Shown here piece by piece: positions 27,119-35,242 of a stretch of 47,546 nucleotides of DNA (position 1 is the stretch's first letter; each line of letters opens with the position of its first letter). This stretch comes from Gammaproteobacteria bacterium (GTDB taxonomy: Bacteria > Pseudomonadota > Gammaproteobacteria > Steroidobacterales > Woeseiaceae). Position numbers and translations under genes: made by a program. The notes beneath the pieces are model-generated. The model searched no databases and was not told the origin of the DNA. It saw only the letters and a list, made by a program, of their open reading frames with translations. The stretch is taken from the NCBI GenBank assembly GCA_009937525.1, contig JAACFE010000009.1:1-47546 (forward strand), given 5' to 3'.

Positions 27119-27802
27119 ATGTACAGAGTCTTCGAGGACAGGCGCTCGGCCGGCCGGGCTCTCGTGCCCGAACTGGAGCGGTGTAAGCTCGGCGACCCCA
27201 TTATCCTGGGCCTGCCACGCGGCGGTATTCCACTCGCCTTTGAGATCGCAGTTGCGCTGCACGCGCCGCTGGATACCATCGTTGTCCGCAAACTCGGCGT
27301 CCCTTCGCAGCCGGAGCTCGCCTTCGGGGCCATCGCGTCGGGCGGTATTCGCGTCATTAACGACGACGTCGTCGAGTCGCTGTTCAGCCTTGATGACGAC
27401 ACTATCGAGCGTGTTGCCCAACGGGAAATGACGGAGCTTCGCCGGCGTGAGCAGGCCTATCGGCTGGACAGGCCGTACCCGGAGCTTGGCGGCAAGGACG
27501 TCGTGCTGGTAGACGACGGCCTGGCGACGGGTGCCACGATGCGTGCCGCGGCGGAAGCGGTGAACAGCAAGTCGCCGTCATCGCTGGTCGTCGCCGTGCC
27601 CGTCGGCTCGGCATCCGCGGTAGACAAGGTGGCAGCCATCGTCGACCGGGTGATCTGCCTGGAATCGCCCGCATCGTTCTACGCGGTCGGCCAGTTCTAC
27701 GTCGATTTCGGGCAAACGACCGACAACGAGGTGCGGGAGCTTCTGCGCACGGCCTGGGAATTGACGGATCGGGGCGCTGCGGAGGAGCACGCGAATGAAT
27801 AG
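27119..27802 (+). CDS. Phosphoribosyltransferase-family protein
   Basis: This 227-residue type I PRTase-fold protein has the PRPP-binding motif VVLVDDGLATGATM (about residues 125-138), preceded by the hydrophobic strand and acidic pair typical of the family. ILGLPRGGIPLAFEIA near residue 28 gives the PPi loop. The subgroup (with APLDTIVVRKLGVPSQPELAFGAI) is common in bacterial stress and dormancy loci and has no proven substrate. Its stop overlaps the next gene start by eight bases, so it is part of the operon that includes the site-2 protease, archease and RtcB. Confidence 0.88.
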   Translation: MYRVFEDRRSAGRALVPELERCKLGDPIILGLPRGGIPLAFEIAVALHAPLDTIVVRKLGVPSQPELAFGAIASGGIRVINDDVVESLFSLDDDTIERVAQREMTELRRREQAYRLDRPYPELGGKDVVLVDDGLATGATMRAAAEAVNSKSPSSLVVAVPVGSASAVDKVAAIVDRVICLESPASFYAVGQFYVDFGQTTDNEVRELLRTAWELTDRGAAEEHANE

Positions 27803-28967
27803 CGAAGTACAGCGGGGAGTTCCGTTCCGCGGATTTCACCTGTTCACCCTGTTCGGCTTCGAGGTCAAACTGGACCTGAGCTGGTTATTGCTGGCGCTGC
27901 TCATCAGCTGGTCGCTGGGCGCAGGCTGGTTCCCCGCGCGTTATCCCGAGCTTTCCACCCATGTGTACGCCTGGATGGGCGTATCCGTCGCGGTCGGCGT
28001 GTTCTTCTCCATCGTATTCCACGAGTTTTCCCACTCGGTCGTCGCCAGGCACTACGGCATGCCGATTCGCGGCATCACGCTGTTCATCTTCGGCGGCGTG
28101 GCCGAGATGGAAAGCGAGCCGCCCGATCCGAAGGCCGAGTTCCTGATGGCGATCGCGGGCCCGATTTCGAGTTTTCTCCTCGCGGCGCTCCTGTGGGGCG
28201 GCACCGCGATCGCGCAGGGTGCCGCATGGCCGGATCCCGTGATCGGCGTACTGTCGACGCTTGCGGTCATCAACCTGACGGTCGCCGTATTCAACCTCGC
28301 CCCCGCGTTCCCGCTGGACGGCGGCCGGGTGCTCAGGGCCGCCCTCTGGCACTGGCGCCGCGATCTTCACGAGGCCACGTTCGTCTCCAGCCGGATCGGC
28401 CGGGGATTCGGCACGGCGCTGATGATTTTCGGCGTCGTCGCATTCGTCGGAGGCAACCTGATCGGCGGCATGTGGTGGTTCCTGATCGGTATATTCGTGC
28501 GCGGCGCGGCAAGCAGCTCGTACCAGCAGCTGATACTGAAAGACCTGGTGGAGGGACAGCCGGTACGCCGCTTCATGCGCAGCGAACCGGTCACTGTCGC
28601 GCCATCGGTCAGCATCGCGGAATGGGTGGAGGACTATGTCTACAGGCATCACTACAAGATGTACCCGGTCGTGGACGGCTCGAGGTTGCTCGGCTGTATC
28701 GCGGTCGACAGCCTGCAGGACGTACGGCGCGAAGACTGGTCATCGACGCAGGTCGCCGACCTGATGGAAAACCGTTCGGCGTCCAATACCGTCGATGCCG
28801 GCACGGACACGATGGCTCTGCTGACGAACATATTGAAGCCCGGGGGGCGATCGCGATTCATGGTCGTGGAGAACGATCGCCTGGTCGGAATCATTGCGCT
28901 CAAGGATCTGCTGGAACTCATATCGCTCAAGCTGCAGATCGAATCCCCCGGCGCGAGACCCCGGTGA
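27795..28967 (+). CDS. Site-2 protease (M50) with CBS domain pair
   Basis: This 390-residue membrane zinc metalloprotease of the S2P/Rip3 type has six hydrophobic helices. The zinc motif HEFSH (residues 76-80) and the second motif NLAPAFPLDGGRVLRA (about 162-177, the Asp ligand) are intact. A pair of CBS domains (about 255-380, VEDYVYRHHYKMYPVVDG and SRFMVVENDRLVGII) follows and likely senses adenine nucleotides. Family members cleave anti-sigma factors or other membrane proteins under stress. It overlaps both neighbours (8 bases with the PRTase, GTGA with archease). Confidence 0.93.
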   Translation: MNSEVQRGVPFRGFHLFTLFGFEVKLDLSWLLLALLISWSLGAGWFPARYPELSTHVYAWMGVSVAVGVFFSIVFHEFSHSVVARHYGMPIRGITLFIFGGVAEMESEPPDPKAEFLMAIAGPISSFLLAALLWGGTAIAQGAAWPDPVIGVLSTLAVINLTVAVFNLAPAFPLDGGRVLRAALWHWRRDLHEATFVSSRIGRGFGTALMIFGVVAFVGGNLIGGMWWFLIGIFVRGAASSSYQQLILKDLVEGQPVRRFMRSEPVTVAPSVSIAEWVEDYVYRHHYKMYPVVDGSRLLGCIAVDSLQDVRREDWSSTQVADLMENRSASNTVDAGTDTMALLTNILKPGGRSRFMVVENDRLVGIIALKDLLELISLKLQIESPGARPR

Positions 28968-29395
28968 CGCGGATGCGCAGGCGCAGCTGGGAACATTTCG
29001 AGCACGACGCGGATATCGGGCTGCGCGCCACAGCGCCGTCTCGGGAGGGCTTGTTCGAGGCGATGGCGGAAGCGCTGACGGCCCTTGTTGCCGACCCGGA
29101 GGACGTCCGCCCTGTCGAGTCGGTATCCATCCGCTGCGAAGCACCCGACGACGCCCTGCTCCTGACTGACTGGCTGAACGCGCTGATCTACGAAATGGCG
29201 ACACGCAGAATGCTTTTCGGCGACTGGCGCGTATCGATCGACGGCCACATCCTCGACGCAGTCGCGAGGGGCGAAGCGGTGGACCGGGCCCGTCACAGAC
29301 CCGTTGTAGAGGTAAAGGGCGCGACGTACACGGCGCTGTCAGTCGACCGTGACAGTGCCGGAACGTGGCATGGACAATGCATAGTGGACGTATAG
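28964..29395 (+). CDS. Archease
   Basis: This 143-residue activator of RtcB accelerates RNA ligation and GTP-dependent guanylylation of RtcB. The GTG at 28964 overlaps the preceding stop; an in-frame ATG at 28973 (MRRRSWEHFEHDAD) is an alternative. The family signature WEHFEHDADIGLRA appears at the start. The acidic metal residues are in HDAD, in LLTDWLNALIYE (about 65-76) and near the C-terminus, which ends in IVDV. Three bases separate its stop from rtcB, matching the usual archease-rtcB pairing. Confidence 0.92.
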   Translation: MTRMRRRSWEHFEHDADIGLRATAPSREGLFEAMAEALTALVADPEDVRPVESVSIRCEAPDDALLLTDWLNALIYEMATRRMLFGDWRVSIDGHILDAVARGEAVDRARHRPVVEVKGATYTALSVDRDSAGTWHGQCIVDV

Positions 29396-29398
29396 ACG

Positions 29399-30829
29399 AT
29401 GGATCTGAACAGACTCCGGCAGGACAGTGAATTCGCGTGGCGTATCCCGGTGCAGGCGCCAATGACCGTGCCCGGAGTGCTGTACGGCGACCGTGAGCAG
29501 GTCCTGCAGATGGACGACAAGGTCTACGAGCAACTGCGCAACGTCACGATGTTGCCGGGCCTCGTCGGGCCGGTTTACGCGATGCCGGACGCGCACTGGG
29601 GCTACGGCTTCCCCATCGGCGGCGTCGCGGCATTCGACGCGGACGCCGGCGGCGTCGTCTCCGCAGGCGGCGTCGGATTCGATATTTCCTGTGGCGTGCG
29701 CCTGCTGCATACGGGCCTGCAGGCCGCGGACATCAAGGAGGCCAAATCGGCTCTTGCCGATTCCCTGTACGCAAACATACCGGTCGGCGTGGGCAGCGAA
29801 GGCTCGATCAGCCTCGACCCGGCGACGATGCGTGACATGCTCGAAGGCGGCGCCCGATGGGCGGTCGACCAGGGCTACGGATCCGCCGACGATCTCGAGC
29901 GCACCGAGGAACGCGGCTGCATCTCCGGCGCGAATCCGGGCGCAGTCTCCGAGCGCGCGAGGAAACGGCAACGGCGCGAAATGGGAACGCTCGGTTCCGG
30001 CAACCACTACCTCGAGGTCCAGCGCGTCGCGGAGATCTTCGACGGGCCGATCGCATCCGATTACGGCCTCGAAACGGATAGTCTCGTCATCAGCATCCAT
30101 TGCGGTTCGCGCGGTCTCGGACACCAGATCGGCACGGATTACCTGCGCGAGATGCTGCTCGCCGCCGGCGACTTCGGCCTGACGCTACCGGATCGGGAAC
30201 TCGCCTGCGCCCCGATCCGCTCGGACCTCGGGCAGCGCTATCTCGGCGCGATGCGCGCCGGCATGAATTGCGCGCTCGCGAACCGACAGATCATCACCCA
30301 CCTGACTCGGGCGGTGTTCCGCGAGTACTTTCCCCAGGCCGAACTCACCCTGCTGTACGACGTCTCGCACAACATCTGCAAGGTCGAAACGCATGTCGTC
30401 GACGGCGTTGCGCGTGAACTCTATGTGCACCGTAAGGGCGCGACGCGGGCGTTCGGGCCCGGAAACCCGGACCTCGACGAGTCGCTGCGCGACGCCGGGC
30501 AACCGGTGCTGATCGGCGGGTCGATGGGTACCGGATCATACGTGCTCGCGGGGACGACCGAGAGCGAGGATCGCGCTCTGAGTTCCGCGTGTCACGGCGC
30601 AGGACGCGCCATGAGCCGCCGCAAGGCACGTCGGGAATACGGCGGCAGGCAGGTTGTCGACGAACTCGCGCAGCGCGGCATCGTCATACGCAGCCCGTCC
30701 CTGCGTGGCGTTGCAGAGGAAGCGCCGCTGGCTTACAAGGACGTCAACCGCGTCGTCGACAATGCGGATCGTGCCGGGCTGGCGCGCAAGGTGGCACGCC
30801 TGGAGCCCGTGGTCTGCATCAAGGGATAG
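29399..30829 (+). CDS. rtcB: RNA-splicing ligase RtcB
   Basis: This 476-residue RNA ligase joins 2',3'-cyclic phosphate or 3'-phosphate ends to 5'-OH ends, using GTP and Mn. The Mn-binding region includes MPDAHWGYGFPIGGVAA (about residues 62-78) and GGVGFDISCGVRLL (Cys98). Further ligand motifs are GTLGSGNHYLEVQ (near 200) and HCGSRGLGHQI (near 237). The guanylylated histidine is in SACHGAGRAMSRR (near 400). The length is typical of bacterial RtcB. It is translationally adjacent to archease and ends 11 bases before the convergent hpf gene. Confidence 0.96.
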   Translation: MDLNRLRQDSEFAWRIPVQAPMTVPGVLYGDREQVLQMDDKVYEQLRNVTMLPGLVGPVYAMPDAHWGYGFPIGGVAAFDADAGGVVSAGGVGFDISCGVRLLHTGLQAADIKEAKSALADSLYANIPVGVGSEGSISLDPATMRDMLEGGARWAVDQGYGSADDLERTEERGCISGANPGAVSERARKRQRREMGTLGSGNHYLEVQRVAEIFDGPIASDYGLETDSLVISIHCGSRGLGHQIGTDYLREMLLAAGDFGLTLPDRELACAPIRSDLGQRYLGAMRAGMNCALANRQIITHLTRAVFREYFPQAELTLLYDVSHNICKVETHVVDGVARELYVHRKGATRAFGPGNPDLDESLRDAGQPVLIGGSMGTGSYVLAGTTESEDRALSSACHGAGRAMSRRKARREYGGRQVVDELAQRGIVIRSPSLRGVAEEAPLAYKDVNRVVDNADRAGLARKVARLEPVVCIKG

Positions 30830-30840
30830 TTGCGCCCTTG

Positions 30841-31203
30841 TCAGACTCCTTGTGCTGGCGGCTCGTGTGTCTTGACCTTGCCGCGACGAATCTTGACGTA
30901 ATCCTGTATCTGTCGACGCGCTGCATCAAACGCGTCGCGAATGGCCACGTAGACGTCTTCATGAGCCTGCTGATCGTCGGGAGCACGGCTAACGACGATT
31001 TCCTTGCCCGGGATACGTACGTCGACGACGACGTGGTAGAGCTTGCCTTTGTACTGATGCTTGTGGGGTGATTCGATGGCCACGCGACAGCTGATAATAT
31101 CGCCATTGAAAAACTTCAGCTTGTCCACGTGCTTGCGGACGACGGCTTCAATGGCCGGAGAATAATCCAGGTTTCGGAATTGCAGCTGTAACGGTTGTTC
31201 CAT
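30841..31203 (-). CDS. hpf: Ribosome hibernation promoting factor (short type)
   Basis: This 120-residue HPF/RaiA-family protein binds the 30S subunit near the mRNA and tRNA channel and inactivates ribosomes. It has the beta-alpha-beta-beta-beta-alpha layout (LQFRNLDYSPAIEAVVRKHV, then CRVAIESPHKHQYKGKLYHVVVDVRIPG). There is no C-terminal dimerisation domain, so it is the short form that works with a partner or alone. A strong ribosome-binding site (AAGGAGATAACT before ATG) suggests high expression. It converges on rtcB; the class II RNR gene lies 100 bases upstream on the same strand. Confidence 0.9.
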   Translation of the reverse strand: MEQPLQLQFRNLDYSPAIEAVVRKHVDKLKFFNGDIISCRVAIESPHKHQYKGKLYHVVVDVRIPGKEIVVSRAPDDQQAHEDVYVAIRDAFDAARRQIQDYVKIRRGKVKTHEPPAQGV

Positions 31204-31303
31204 AGTTATCTCCTTCCTCTTTCCCGGCTAAATATGTCCCGGATACAGGGACAATGGTTGCGCCAGACGCATTCCTGTATCGGGAATTCTACTTAGCTTC
31301 ATT

Positions 31304-33043
31304 TCAATCGCACTCTCTCTCCACACCGCAACAATGTGATTCGTCGCGCCTGCGAATAACCTCCCCACGCATCGAACCCGGGCGAAAGACGGTGCATCCC
31401 TTTATTCCCTGTGCGTGCGCGCTTCGGAAGATGTCGTTTACCGTCTCCGCCGTCGCCCCGGGCGTCAGCGTGATGGTCTTCGAGATTGCGTTGTCGACAT
31501 AAGGTTGCAAGCTGGCCTGCATCGCCATATGGGCGTCACCGCCAATAACGTCTGCCGTCACGAAACTCTCGGGTGGGGCGCTCTCCGCTCCGGACTGTCG
31601 ACGCCAGCGTCGCAATGCAAGATCTTCCACCGCGATCTCCCGCATGTGCTGCGTGGAATCGCGAACGGAACGCACGGCCTCGAGCGCGTATATCGGCTCA
31701 ATTCCGCTGGACAGGTTGCCGGCGAGCAGGCTGATCGTGCCCGCCGGAGCGATCGACAGCAGATGGCTGTTTCGAATCCCGTGTTTTGCCAGCGCCTCGC
31801 GCAGATCTCCCGGAAGGCGCTTTACGAACGGCGCCTCGCCGTAGCGCGCGGCATCGAATGCCGGAAACGGGCCCTTCTCGGCCGCCAGTTCGATGGAAGC
31901 GCGATACGCGGAATCGCGGATAGAACGCATGACGTCAGCTGCCAGCTTACGCGCAACTTCACTGTCGTATTGCAGGCCGAGCATTGCCAGGGCGTCTCCC
32001 AGACCCGTGATCCCGAGCCCGACACGTCGGGTCCGACGCGCCTGCGCAGCCTGCTGCTCGAGAGGAAAGCGCGACACGTCAATGACGTTGTCGAGAAACC
32101 GGACGGCGATTCCGGACAGCCTCTGCAGATACTCGTGGTCGATGGCGGCAGCATCGGTGAACGGCGAGGAGACGGCAGCCACAAGGTTGATCGAGCCAAG
32201 GTCGCACGCACCGTAGGGTGGCAACGGAACTTCGCCGCAGGGATTCGTGGCGCTGATCCTTTCGCAATACCGGAGATTGTTCTCGCGGTTGATGGTATCG
32301 ACGAACAGCAGCCCGGGCTCCGCCGACGCGAACGCCGCTTCGACGATGTGCTGCCAGAGCTCTCTCGCCGGTATGCGTTTCTCGACGAGCGGATCGTCGC
32401 CAGGCGGGTAAACGAGCGACCATTCCCGGTCGTCGTCCACGGCGTTCAGGAATTCGTCGGTCACGAGGACCGACAGGTTGAAATTGTGCAGCGCCTCCGT
32501 ATCGCGCTTCGCGTCGATGAATGCGTCGATGTCGGGATGATCGCAGCGTAACGTGCCCATCATCGCACCGCGGCGCCGGCCGGTGGCGAGCAAGGTCTCG
32601 CACATCGAGTCCCAGACGCGCATGAAGGACACCGGCCCCGACGCAGTTGCGCCCGTCCTGATCGCGGGCAATCCGCTCGGCCGCAGCGGTGAAAAATCGA
32701 GGCCGATACCCCCGCCGTGCTGCATGGTGATCGCCGTTTCCTTCAGCGACTCGAGAATTCCCTGCAGTGAATCGACGAGTTGTCCGGCAACGAAACAATT
32801 GAACAGCGTGACGTCCTTGTCGAGCCCGGCGCCTGCCAGGATCCGGCCGCCGGGCAGGAAGCGAAAATCGTCGAGGGCGGATTCGAAGCGCCGGGCCCAC
32901 TCGCGCGGATCGCGCTCGGCCGCCGCGATGCAACGGGCGACCCTGGACCAGGTGTCCGCGATGCTGGAATCCGGCGCCCCGTCCCTGTCCGCACCCCGGT
33001 ATCGCGAGGCCCAGATCAGGTCGGAGATATCTGCCGTCGTCAT
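31304..33043 (-). CDS. nrdJ: Adenosylcobalamin-dependent ribonucleotide reductase (class II)
   Basis: This 579-residue vitamin-B12-dependent reductase makes deoxynucleotides without oxygen. The active-site motif NPCGE is at 267-271 (Asn267, Cys269, Glu271). The reducing cysteine pair is Cys83 (FNCF) and Cys280 (GACDLGSINL). The HGGGIGLDFSPLR loop (about 109-121) and APAGTISLL (late) are intact. The C-terminus ends in HCCGVEREC, which may serve as the swinging dithiol. It starts within the stop of the upstream gene (ATGA), so the two are coupled. It is shorter than many NrdJ proteins, with no N-terminal ATP cone visible. Confidence 0.93.
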   Translation of the reverse strand: MTTADISDLIWASRYRGADRDGAPDSSIADTWSRVARCIAAAERDPREWARRFESALDDFRFLPGGRILAGAGLDKDVTLFNCFVAGQLVDSLQGILESLKETAITMQHGGGIGLDFSPLRPSGLPAIRTGATASGPVSFMRVWDSMCETLLATGRRRGAMMGTLRCDHPDIDAFIDAKRDTEALHNFNLSVLVTDEFLNAVDDDREWSLVYPPGDDPLVEKRIPARELWQHIVEAAFASAEPGLLFVDTINRENNLRYCERISATNPCGEVPLPPYGACDLGSINLVAAVSSPFTDAAAIDHEYLQRLSGIAVRFLDNVIDVSRFPLEQQAAQARRTRRVGLGITGLGDALAMLGLQYDSEVARKLAADVMRSIRDSAYRASIELAAEKGPFPAFDAARYGEAPFVKRLPGDLREALAKHGIRNSHLLSIAPAGTISLLAGNLSSGIEPIYALEAVRSVRDSTQHMREIAVEDLALRRWRRQSGAESAPPESFVTADVIGGDAHMAMQASLQPYVDNAISKTITLTPGATAETVNDIFRSAHAQGIKGCTVFRPGSMRGEVIRRRDESHCCGVERECD

Positions 33044-34353
33044 CTGTTCAGTGCGTGCTCTACCGCTTTCCTGATTTCGCCATCGCCGGCCGGCATGAAG
33101 TATCGGATGCGCATGTGTGGTTTACCGATATCGATGAGACGTGTCAGATCGATCGGCGTCGCTACCAGGACGAGGTCGCAGTCGACCGCATTCACCGTGG
33201 CTTCGAGGTCCCGGACCTGCCTGTCGCCATAGCCCATGGCCGGCAGCAGGGCGCCCGTTTCAGGGTACTGGCGAAACGTCTCGGCAATCTCCCCGACGGC
33301 CCAGGGTCGCGGGTCCACGATCTCCGCCGCTGCGTTTTCGCGGGCGGCCATCACGCCGGCGCCGAACGCCATGCCGCCGTGCGTCGTCGTGGGTCCGTCC
33401 TCGATGACCAACACGCGCTTGCCGCGAATCTGTTCCGGGTGCGGGACGTCCAGACGTGATTCCCGCCGGATGACCCGGGCACCGGGATTGACACGCCTGG
33501 CGTTGGCTTCGATCACCTCGATATCCTGTCGATCTGCCGAACCGGCCTTGTTGATTATGATCAGGTCGGCCCGGGCGAAATTCTCCGTACCCGGAAAATA
33601 CGCCAGTTCGTGACCGGCCCGATGCGGGTCGGCGATCGCGATCCACAGGTCTGGCCTGTAGAACGGCGTGTCGTTGTTGCCGCCGTCCCACACGATGACA
33701 TCCGCCTCTTTCTCGGCTTCGTCGAGAATGGCACCGTAGTCGATGCCCGCATAGACGATAACGCCATTTCTGAGGTGCGGCTCGTATTCCTCGCGCTCCT
33801 CGATCGTGCAGTCATGACGATCCAGGTCTTCGTAGTCTGCAAATCGCTGCACGGCCTGCCTGGCGAGGTCGCCGTAGGGCATCGGGTGGCGCACCGCGAC
33901 GGTCTTCCTGCCGAGTTCCGCGAGAATGCGGGTGATGCGCCGCGAGGTCTGGCTCTTGCCGCAGCCGGTCCTGACCGCGGTCACGGCGATGACGGGTTTC
34001 GACGACGGCAGCATCGTCGCATCGATATCGAATGTCGAGAAAGCCAACCCGCGTGCCTCGACCCGCTTGCGGCGCTCATCGACATAGTCGTGGCTCACAT
34101 CCGAGTAGGCAAACACCACCTCGTCGACGTCTCCGGCGTCGAGCAGTGCCTCCAGGTCCGTCTCCGGGTGTATGGGAATCCCGTCGGGATAAAGGTCGCC
34201 GGCGAGTTCCGCCGGATACAGCCGGTCCTGGATGTGCGGAATCTGGGTGGCCGTAAACGCGAGGACCTGGAATTCCGGATTATCCCTGTAGCAGCAATTG
34301 AAGACATGGAAATCGCGCCCCGCGGCTCCCATGATCAACAGCCTGCGAGTCAT
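33040..34353 (-). CDS. Cyclic 2,3-diphosphoglycerate synthetase-like P-loop protein
   Basis: This 437-residue protein resembles the archaeal enzyme that cyclises 2,3-diphosphoglycerate, as well as related P-loop GTPase-like proteins. The N-terminal Rossmann-like part (RRLLIMGAAGRDFHVFNCCYR) includes the AYSDVSHDYV region. A P-loop is at about residues 125-136 (AVRTGCGKSQTS). A VIVWDGGNNDTPFYRPDLWI segment and an IIINKAGSADRQDIEVIEAN segment (NK-x-D-like) follow. The bacterial members have no well-established role; osmolyte or phosphate storage is inferred from the archaeal function. Its stop overlaps the nrdJ start by four bases. Confidence 0.8.
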   Translation of the reverse strand: MTRRLLIMGAAGRDFHVFNCCYRDNPEFQVLAFTATQIPHIQDRLYPAELAGDLYPDGIPIHPETDLEALLDAGDVDEVVFAYSDVSHDYVDERRKRVEARGLAFSTFDIDATMLPSSKPVIAVTAVRTGCGKSQTSRRITRILAELGRKTVAVRHPMPYGDLARQAVQRFADYEDLDRHDCTIEEREEYEPHLRNGVIVYAGIDYGAILDEAEKEADVIVWDGGNNDTPFYRPDLWIAIADPHRAGHELAYFPGTENFARADLIIINKAGSADRQDIEVIEANARRVNPGARVIRRESRLDVPHPEQIRGKRVLVIEDGPTTTHGGMAFGAGVMAARENAAAEIVDPRPWAVGEIAETFRQYPETGALLPAMGYGDRQVRDLEATVNAVDCDLVLVATPIDLTRLIDIGKPHMRIRYFMPAGDGEIRKAVEHALNR

Positions 34354-34424
34354 AGAATTCTCTGTTCAGCCCCGATACCCGGAGTATGCTACGTCAGTAC
34401 GGCCAGGAGCATGGTGGCTCATAC

Positions 34425-34961
34425 CTATGCCGCACTCATCGAGCCGACCTTTTGCCCGAAGGCGTCGACGGCATCCCAGTCGGTAAACTCGAAGACCCCG
34501 TTCGGATCCGTCGGCCCCTTGGTCATCCACATGATGAAACGGATCATGGTCTTGTCGACGAACCCGTATTTCGGGTAGTCGATCTTGCCGCCGAAGATGC
34601 CGATCACGGGCGGCGCCCAGCTGATCGACTTCAGGAACTTCCTGACGTAGGGGTTGGTGTCCGGGTCACGTTTCTCCGGCTTGCGGGCGACGGCATTGAC
34701 GGAGAAGAAGGCGCTGGGTTTCGATCGCAGCATATCGACGTTCCGTTCGACGAATCCGGCCACTTCGGGTTTGTGTTTGCCGTAGCGAATACTGGCGCCG
34801 ATGACGATCCGCTCGTACGGACCGAGGTCGATGTCGGAACCGGGTTTCAACTCGGTAAGCGCCACCTCGTGCCCCTGCCGTTCGATCACCTCGCGGAGCC
34901 GTTCGCAGATCTTGCGTGTGTGACCGTCCGTCGTCGAATAGACCATGATTACGCTTGCCAT
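34425..34961 (-). CDS. hemG: HemG-like flavodoxin-domain protoporphyrinogen oxidase
   Basis: This 178-residue flavodoxin-fold protein starts at the ATG at 34961, with GGAGG about ten bases upstream. The FMN-binding phosphate loop is VYSTTDGHTRKICE (about residues 7-20), and GASIRYGKHKP (about 58-68) is the signature of HemG. The insertion typical of HemG (VARKPEKRDPDTNPYVRKFL) is present. Length and motifs fit the menaquinone-dependent protoporphyrinogen IX dehydrogenase. A closely related flavodoxin with another partner is the alternative. It precedes the cDPG-synthetase-like gene on the same strand. Confidence 0.85.
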   Translation of the reverse strand: MASVIMVYSTTDGHTRKICERLREVIERQGHEVALTELKPGSDIDLGPYERIVIGASIRYGKHKPEVAGFVERNVDMLRSKPSAFFSVNAVARKPEKRDPDTNPYVRKFLKSISWAPPVIGIFGGKIDYPKYGFVDKTMIRFIMWMTKGPTDPNGVFEFTDWDAVDAFGQKVGSMSAA

Positions 34962-35242
34962 CGTTGTCAGTCCTCCGCGCGCGCCGCGCCTGGTTAGAAT
35001 CAATAATCGCTGCCGTACCCGAATCCTATAGGCGTTTTCCGTAAGTGAAATCCGACATTTGCCGACCGTCCGGACCATCGTATCGTCACGCTTTCCGGCC
35101 GCGGCGTATGGAATCAGGGCCTTACGGGTCCCAATTCGGGCCGAACCCGGAGCCGCGCCGGGGAGCCGCCGAAAACGGCGCGGAAATTTCAGCGAACATT
35201 GCGTTAAGATTACAGAAAACAGAAAGAGAGAGGATCCGGCAG
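34962..35242. other. Divergent intergenic region
   Basis: This 281-base gap separates hemG (minus) from the EF-G paralogue (plus) and must hold both promoters. An AT-rich patch with TAGAATCAATAAT lies near 34995, and another with GCGTTAAGATTACA lies near 35200. I see no riboswitch, repeat or open reading frame worth calling. Confidence 0.5.
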
